Shown in pieces: positions 6,430 to 10,264 of a stretch of 10,264 nucleotides of DNA. The number at the start of each line of letters is the position of its first letter. Positions within the stretch are counted from its first letter, which is position 1. Position numbers and translations under genes: made by a program. Source of the DNA: an uncultured Acidimicrobiales bacterium. Lineage in GTDB: Bacteria > Actinomycetota > Acidimicrobiia > Acidimicrobiales > UBA10347. The DNA lies in the NCBI GenBank assembly GCA_937942965.1, contig CALDGN010000392.1, positions 1 through 10,264 of the forward strand, read 5' to 3'. Under the pieces are notes generated by a model. The model did no database searches, was not told the DNA's origin, and saw only the letters and a program-made list of their open reading frames with translations.

Positions 6430-7200
6430 TCAGCCGACCGGCGAAGCGAGTGGGCGCTCGCCAGCAGCGCCGCTGGTGAATCGAACGATGTCCGGCCGAA
6501 GTCGCGCCAGAGCGCGAAGCGTCGAAGGGCGATCTGGGCCGACGGCGATCGCGGTGCCTGCATCGTTCGCGACCGGAAGCCATGCCGCAGCCAGCGGCCC
6601 GTCGATGTGCACCGCTGATTCGCCGGCGGGCGGGCCGACGACGACGGCGGTCAGGACGTAGCGGGCGGCGCCGACGGAAACTGAACTTCGCGCTCCGGGG
6701 ACACCGGGGCCGAAGCGCTCGTCGTGATGCACCAGGGGACGGCCACCTCGTTCGACCCGCAACGACAAGGCGAGGTGTCCTGCGGGCTCGGCGGCTCGAC
6801 CGAGGACAGCCTCCTCGACCACGCGACAGGTCGCGGTTGGGGCGAGTCTGACCCGTGTCACGGCCGAGTGATCCGAGCCCTGCACCGAGATCGTCGGCTC
6901 GAGCTGCATGTCGAGATGTCCGCAGTCGCCGACGTCGCACATGGTGCGCATCGATGACGGCTCGCCCGAGGGCCCGGGGTAGACCAAGGTGGCCGCAACG
7001 GACCCGACGTCTGCCCGGGCATGCGGCCCCAAGCGGATCGCCAGCTCGAGCTCGTCGCCACCGACTGGAGCAGCGGCCGACGCGGCAAGCAGAATCCGCT
7101 TGCCGCTTTGACGGATGCTGAAGGGCGCAGCGCAGCGCTGTTCAGCAACGACGTCTCGGTCGCCGTGTCGCTCGACGACGAGCGATGCCGAGGCTCTCAC
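6430..7200 (-). CDS. ureD: urease accessory protein UreD
   Basis: UreD (UreH in some species) binds apo-urease first and is the platform on which UreF and UreG assemble for nickel insertion. The 256-residue product starts with GTG and opens as the family does: a beta strand with LVVERHGDRDVVAEQRCAAP, then a series of short strands with few helices (LVYPGPSGEP, ATCRVVEEAVLGR, VERGGRPLVHHDE). UreD is poorly conserved, so the call rests on this opening, on length (usual 210-280) and on position directly after ureG. The GTG overlaps the ureG TGA by four bases (7197-7200), which implies translational coupling. No signal peptide or membrane segment is seen. Confidence 0.87.
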   Translation of the reverse strand: MRASASLVVERHGDRDVVAEQRCAAPFSIRQSGKRILLAASAAAPVGGDELELAIRLGPHARADVGSVAATLVYPGPSGEPSSMRTMCDVGDCGHLDMQLEPTISVQGSDHSAVTRVRLAPTATCRVVEEAVLGRAAEPAGHLALSLRVERGGRPLVHHDERFGPGVPGARSSVSVGAARYVLTAVVVGPPAGESAVHIDGPLAAAWLPVANDAGTAIAVGPDRPSTLRALARLRPDIVRFTSGAAGERPLASPVG

Positions 7201-7877
7201 GTATCGGCACGCCAGTGCGCCAAGCGGTGTCGGACCCAGTCGGCGATCTCGCTGGCGCCGTCAGGAGCGACGAGCGATGCCGCCACGACGGGTTTGCCGT
7301 CTCGGCGCTCGGTCGCTTCGCGAAGCATCAAGTCCACGTCGGAACCGACATAGGGCGCCAGATCCGTCTTGTTGATCACGAGCAGGTCAGCCAGCGCGAC
7401 GCCGGGACCGCCCTTGCGGGGCACGTCGTCGCCCCCGGCCGTGTCGATCACGAAGATCTGCGCATCGACGAGACCCCGGCTGAAGATCGCCGTCAGGTTG
7501 TCGCCACCGGACTCGACGAACGTCAGGTCGACCCGATCGTGGGCAGCCTCGAGCATCTCGACCGCGTCGAGGTTGGCGGCGATGTCGTCGCGAATTGCCG
7601 TGTGCGGACAGCAGCCGGTCTCGACGGCGACGATGCGCTCGGTGGCGAGGACATCGGCTTCGCGGAGCGCCTGCGCGTCCTCGGACGTGAAGATGTCGTT
7701 GGTGACCACGACAACAGACAGCTCGTCGCGCAGTAGGCGGCACAACGACCCCACCAGCGTTGTCTTGCCACAACCGACCGGCCCGCCCAGGCCGATGCGC
7801 AGGGCTCGATCTGGATTCGGTCCTGACGAGTCGTGGTGGTGGTCGTCGAGGTCGTGGGGGATGTCGTGTGCAGGCAT
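7197..7877 (-). CDS. ureG: urease accessory GTPase UreG
   Basis: UreG is the SIMIBI-class GTPase whose hydrolysis drives nickel delivery to urease. The ATG at 7877 is chosen because it has GGAG six bases upstream (7887-7884) and gives 226 residues, the usual size; the longer frame to 8057 lies inside ureF. The N-terminus is His-rich (H4, H8, H13-H15) and may store or pass nickel. Walker A is GGPVGCGKT at 31-39, with Cys at 36 where Ser is common. The metal-binding CPH motif is at 90-92, preceded by another Cys (C89, usually Gly). ESGGDNL (122-128) and NKTD (169-172, guanine specificity) are intact. It lies 13 bases after ureF and overlaps ureD by four bases. No ureE is seen nearby. Confidence 0.97.
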   Translation of the reverse strand: MPAHDIPHDLDDHHHDSSGPNPDRALRIGLGGPVGCGKTTLVGSLCRLLRDELSVVVVTNDIFTSEDAQALREADVLATERIVAVETGCCPHTAIRDDIAANLDAVEMLEAAHDRVDLTFVESGGDNLTAIFSRGLVDAQIFVIDTAGGDDVPRKGGPGVALADLLVINKTDLAPYVGSDVDLMLREATERRDGKPVVAASLVAPDGASEIADWVRHRLAHWRADT

Positions 7878-7883
7878 GGTCAA

Positions 7884-7887
7884 CTCC
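7884..7887 (-). promoter_or_regulatory. ribosome binding site of ureG (GGAG)
   Basis: On the minus strand GGAG lies six bases before the ATG at 7877, inside the 13-base gap after the ureF stop. It is the clearest Shine-Dalgarno sequence in the window and decides the ureG start in favour of the short form. Confidence 0.75.
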
Positions 7888-7890
7888 GTA

Positions 7891-8580
7891 CTAGGCGACG
7901 AACATACGGGCGTCGAGTGCGCCGTGATGCTCGCCGAGGATCTCGGTGAGGGAACCGCCCCAGGCGGGCAGGTCGGCCGCCGGCGCCGTCGACCATGTGG
8001 CAGCTTCGGCTTGGTAGCGGTCGGCTTGGCGTCCCGCCCGTGCCTGTACGACGGCAAGCTCGATCGGGTCCAATCCGAGCAGCCGAATCGCAGCCGATGT
8101 CACGGCGGCGGCCAGGTGGTGACACGACAGCGCCACAGCGTCTGACGGCGTCCCGCCCGCTGCGGCGACGATTGCCCCAAGTGCGATCGCCTGGTGCGGG
8201 CCACCGGGGGTCGCCGAGACGACGTCAATGCCAGGACTGGCCCAGATGCGCGTCGACGTTCGGAGCAGTTGTCGCCCGAGTCGCCGACTCGTCGTCCGCA
8301 GATACGGCGACGGCATACGAGCCGAGTACTCGGCGTCGAGTTCGTCGGCGGCGGCGGCGAGATCGGTGGTGGGGGAGTCGGGGCCAAGCGCATGGCACGC
8401 GTTCGCAGCGAAGGCGGCGTCGACCGATCCCGTGACGGCAAGACGGCCGTCGAGATACCGCTCGAGGCTGCGAGCGTTGGTGACGTCGCGGGCCGAAACG
8501 GCGGCTTCGATACCAGCCGAGTAGGCGTGGCCGCCGGCGGGAAAGCGCCCGTCGACGAGCATCAAGAGGGCTGCGTGCAT
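7891..8580 (-). CDS. ureF: urease accessory protein UreF
   Basis: UreF is an all-helical protein that bridges UreD and UreG in the urease activation complex and acts on the GTPase. The 229-residue product opens with LLMLVDGRFPAGGHAYSAGIE (5-25), the diagnostic UreF N-terminal motif with FPxGGxxHS-like residues. The rest is alanine-rich helix, and the conserved region SPGID...ATPGGPHQAIALGAI (about 114-136) fits the family core. The ATG is five bases after the ureC stop, and the preceding CTTCTGATCTCC has no Shine-Dalgarno, so translation probably depends on ribosomes finishing ureC. Length is close to the usual 210-230. Confidence 0.94.
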   Translation of the reverse strand: MHAALLMLVDGRFPAGGHAYSAGIEAAVSARDVTNARSLERYLDGRLAVTGSVDAAFAANACHALGPDSPTTDLAAAADELDAEYSARMPSPYLRTTSRRLGRQLLRTSTRIWASPGIDVVSATPGGPHQAIALGAIVAAAGGTPSDAVALSCHHLAAAVTSAAIRLLGLDPIELAVVQARAGRQADRYQAEAATWSTAPAADLPAWGGSLTEILGEHHGALDARMFVA

Positions 8581-8585
8581 GGAGA

Positions 8586-10264
8586 TCAGAAGAGGAAGTA
8601 CCGCTGCGCCATCGGCAGGACTTCGGCTGGCTGTTCGGTGATCAGCTCTCCGTCGATTCGCACCGCAAAGGAGTCGGCGTCGATCTCGATGTTCGGCGTC
8701 GCATCGTTGAGCGGCATGTCCGCCTTGCCCAGCTCGCGAGTGTTCGAGAGTGCGACGAGCTCACGTTGCACGTTGAGGCGATCCGCAAGCCCGTCGTCGA
8801 TCGCGGCGTCGGCGACCCAAGCAATGGAGCGTCCCGGTGCAACGGCAGGCGCCGCTCCGAACATCGGGCGGGGCAGGATCGGTTGGGGCGTGGGGATCGA
8901 CGCATTCGCATCACCCATCGCTGCCCATGCGATCATCCCGCCCTTGAGCACTGCGTGGGGGCGAACGCCGAAGAACGCCGGCTCCCACAACACAAGATCA
9001 GCCAACTTGTCGACCTCGACGGATCCGACCTCGCGCTGCAGGCCGTGGGTGATTGCCGGACAGATCGTGTACTTGGCGACATAGCGTTGGGCACGTTCGT
9101 TGTCAGCGACGGTGTCGTTGCCGAGGCTGCCGCGGCGCAGCTTCATCACATGCGCGGTCTGCCAAGTGCGCAATACGACTTCACCAATACGACCCATCGC
9201 CTGAGAGTCCGAGCCGATCATGGAGATCGCACCCATGTCGTGAAGGATGTCCTCGGCGGCGATCGTCGACGGCCGGATCCGACTGTCGGCGAAGGCGAGA
9301 TCCTCGGGCACGGCCGGGTTCAAGTGGTGGCACACCATAAGCATGTCGAGATGCTCGTCGACCGTATTCACGGTGTGTGGCCGTGTCGGATTCGTCGACG
9401 ACGGCATCACGTTGGGATGTGAGGCCACGGTCATGATGTCGGGCGCGTGCCCGCCGCCAGCACCTTCGGTGTGGAACGTATGAATCGCACGGCCGTCGAT
9501 TGCGGCCAACGTGCTCTCGACGTAGCCCGCTTCGTTGAGGGTGTCGGTGTGGATAGCGACCTGCACGCCGGACTGATCCGCAACACGCAGGCAGGCGTCG
9601 ATCGCGGCCGGCGTCGTACCCCAGTCCTCGTGGAGCTTGAAGGCCGCCGCTCCGGCTCGGAGCTGCTCCCACATTGCGTCTTCGTTGACCGTGTTTCCCT
9701 TGCCCATCAGCGCAACGTTGACCGGCCAGTGGTCGAGGGCCTCAAGCATGCGCTCGAGGTGCCAAGCGCCGCTCACCGTCGTGGCCTTGGTGCCCTCGGC
9801 GGGCCCGTTGCCTCCGCCGACGATCGTGGTGATGCCCGAGCCGAGCGCTTCGTCGAGGAGCTGGGGGCAGATCAGGTGGACATGGCAATCGATCGCGCCC
9901 GCAGTCAGGATGCGGCCATTGCCGGAGATAATCTCGGTCGACGGTCCGATCACGAGCGCCGGGTCGACGTCGTCCATCGTGTCGGGGTTACCAGCCTTTC
10001 CGATGCCGACGATGCGGCCGTCGCGTATCCCGACGTCAGCCTTGACGATGCCCCAGTAGTCGAGGACGATCGCCCCGGTGATCACCATGTCTGGTGCCCC
10101 GCCGGCCCGGGTGCGCATCGACTGGCCCATCGACTCGCGGATGACCTTGCCGCCGCCGAAGACGACCTCGTCGCCTCCGACACAGCGGTCCTCGGTGACT
10201 TCGATCCAGAGATCGGTGTCAGCAAGTCGAATGCGGTCGCCGGTGGTCGGCCCGTAGAGCGCCC
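8586..10264 (-). CDS. ureC: urease subunit alpha (UreC), 5' partial
   Basis: UreC is the catalytic subunit that hydrolyses urea to ammonia and carbamate at a dinuclear nickel centre. The frame is open to the window edge: LYGPTTGDRIRLADT, the normal UreC opening, is read from about 10260 downward, so the ATG at 10130 is internal (MGQS). About 558 of the usual 567-577 residues are visible. Counted from that internal Met, nickel ligands are H83 and H85 (DCHVH), K165 (FKLHEDW, the carbamylated lysine, codon 9636-9638), H194 (AIHTDT), H220 (TFHTEG) and D308 (GSDSQAMGR). The flap C267-H268 is in MVCHHLN, and RIRPSTIAAED holds the active-site Arg. The product ends in AQRYFLF as the family does. ureA and ureB are expected beyond the right edge. 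Confidence 0.98.
   Translation of the reverse strand, partial: ALYGPTTGDRIRLADTDLWIEVTEDRCVGGDEVVFGGGKVIRESMGQSMRTRAGGAPDMVITGAIVLDYWGIVKADVGIRDGRIVGIGKAGNPDTMDDVDPALVIGPSTEIISGNGRILTAGAIDCHVHLICPQLLDEALGSGITTIVGGGNGPAEGTKATTVSGAWHLERMLEALDHWPVNVALMGKGNTVNEDAMWEQLRAGAAAFKLHEDWGTTPAAIDACLRVADQSGVQVAIHTDTLNEAGYVESTLAAIDGRAIHTFHTEGAGGGHAPDIMTVASHPNVMPSSTNPTRPHTVNTVDEHLDMLMVCHHLNPAVPEDLAFADSRIRPSTIAAEDILHDMGAISMIGSDSQAMGRIGEVVLRTWQTAHVMKLRRGSLGNDTVADNERAQRYVAKYTICPAITHGLQREVGSVEVDKLADLVLWEPAFFGVRPHAVLKGGMIAWAAMGDANASIPTPQPILPRPMFGAAPAVAPGRSIAWVADAAIDDGLADRLNVQRELVALSNTRELGKADMPLNDATPNIEIDADSFAVRIDGELITEQPAEVLPMAQRYFLF

Noticed and set aside
6384..6563. A 60-residue N-terminal extension of the minus-strand oxidoreductase
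   Set aside because: It overlaps the end of ureD, is Arg/Ser-rich and precedes the normal first strand of the family; the GTG at 6383 gives the usual length.
7878..8057. A 60-residue N-terminal extension of UreG
   Set aside because: It lies within the ureF coding region and has no UreG character, while the ATG at 7877 has a good ribosome binding site.
8194..9084. A 296-codon plus-strand frame opposite ureF and ureC
   Set aside because: The translation is low-complexity (Gly, Arg, Ser) and lies wholly antisense to UreF and UreC, whose motifs are intact.
1..10264. RNA genes, CRISPR arrays, insertion sequences or a defence system
   Set aside because: No tRNA-like cloverleaf, spaced direct repeats, transposase or integrase motifs, terminal inverted repeats or known defence domains were seen, and coding sequence fills nearly all of the window.

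Overview
The window is dense, GC-rich chromosomal DNA with nine protein genes, gaps of at most a few tens of bases, and several GTG starts. Three things point to a free-living actinobacterium: the urease accessory order ureC-ureF-ureG-ureD without ureE, a luciferase-like protein of the type that usually uses coenzyme F420, and start codons sitting 6-7 bases after TANNNT boxes, as in leaderless transcripts. The gene mix would suit an Acidimicrobiia-like lineage, but that narrower placement is inference.

Left half, plus strand (1-5397): the 3' part of aroA (EPSP synthase, shikimate pathway), a small class I SAM-dependent methyltransferase, a luciferase-like monooxygenase-fold oxidoreductase, a zinc-dependent alcohol dehydrogenase, and a secreted protein. 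The secreted protein has a Sec signal peptide, two dockerin-type calcium loops, and a repeat region marked by six regularly spaced cysteine pairs. It is the least familiar gene here.

Right half, minus strand (5394-10264): read in the direction of transcription, these are ureC (catalytic subunit, cut by the window end), ureF, ureG, ureD, then a zinc-free MDR-family (quinone-reductase-like) oxidoreductase. ureA and ureB are expected just beyond the right edge. UreC holds all nickel ligands and the flap Cys-His. UreF, UreG and UreD would together insert nickel into the apo-urease, and a His-rich UreG N-terminus may partly stand in for UreE. A hairpin between ureD and the oxidoreductase gene could end or attenuate the urease transcript.

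The two halves converge at 5394-5397, where the two stop codons share bases. No tRNA, rRNA, mobile element, CRISPR array or phage gene is visible, and no gene-free stretch exceeds 50 bases. Most of the window is ordinary core metabolism. The points worth a second look are the secreted protein, the hairpin or -10 element against the start of the luciferase-like gene, and the extra cysteines in UreG.
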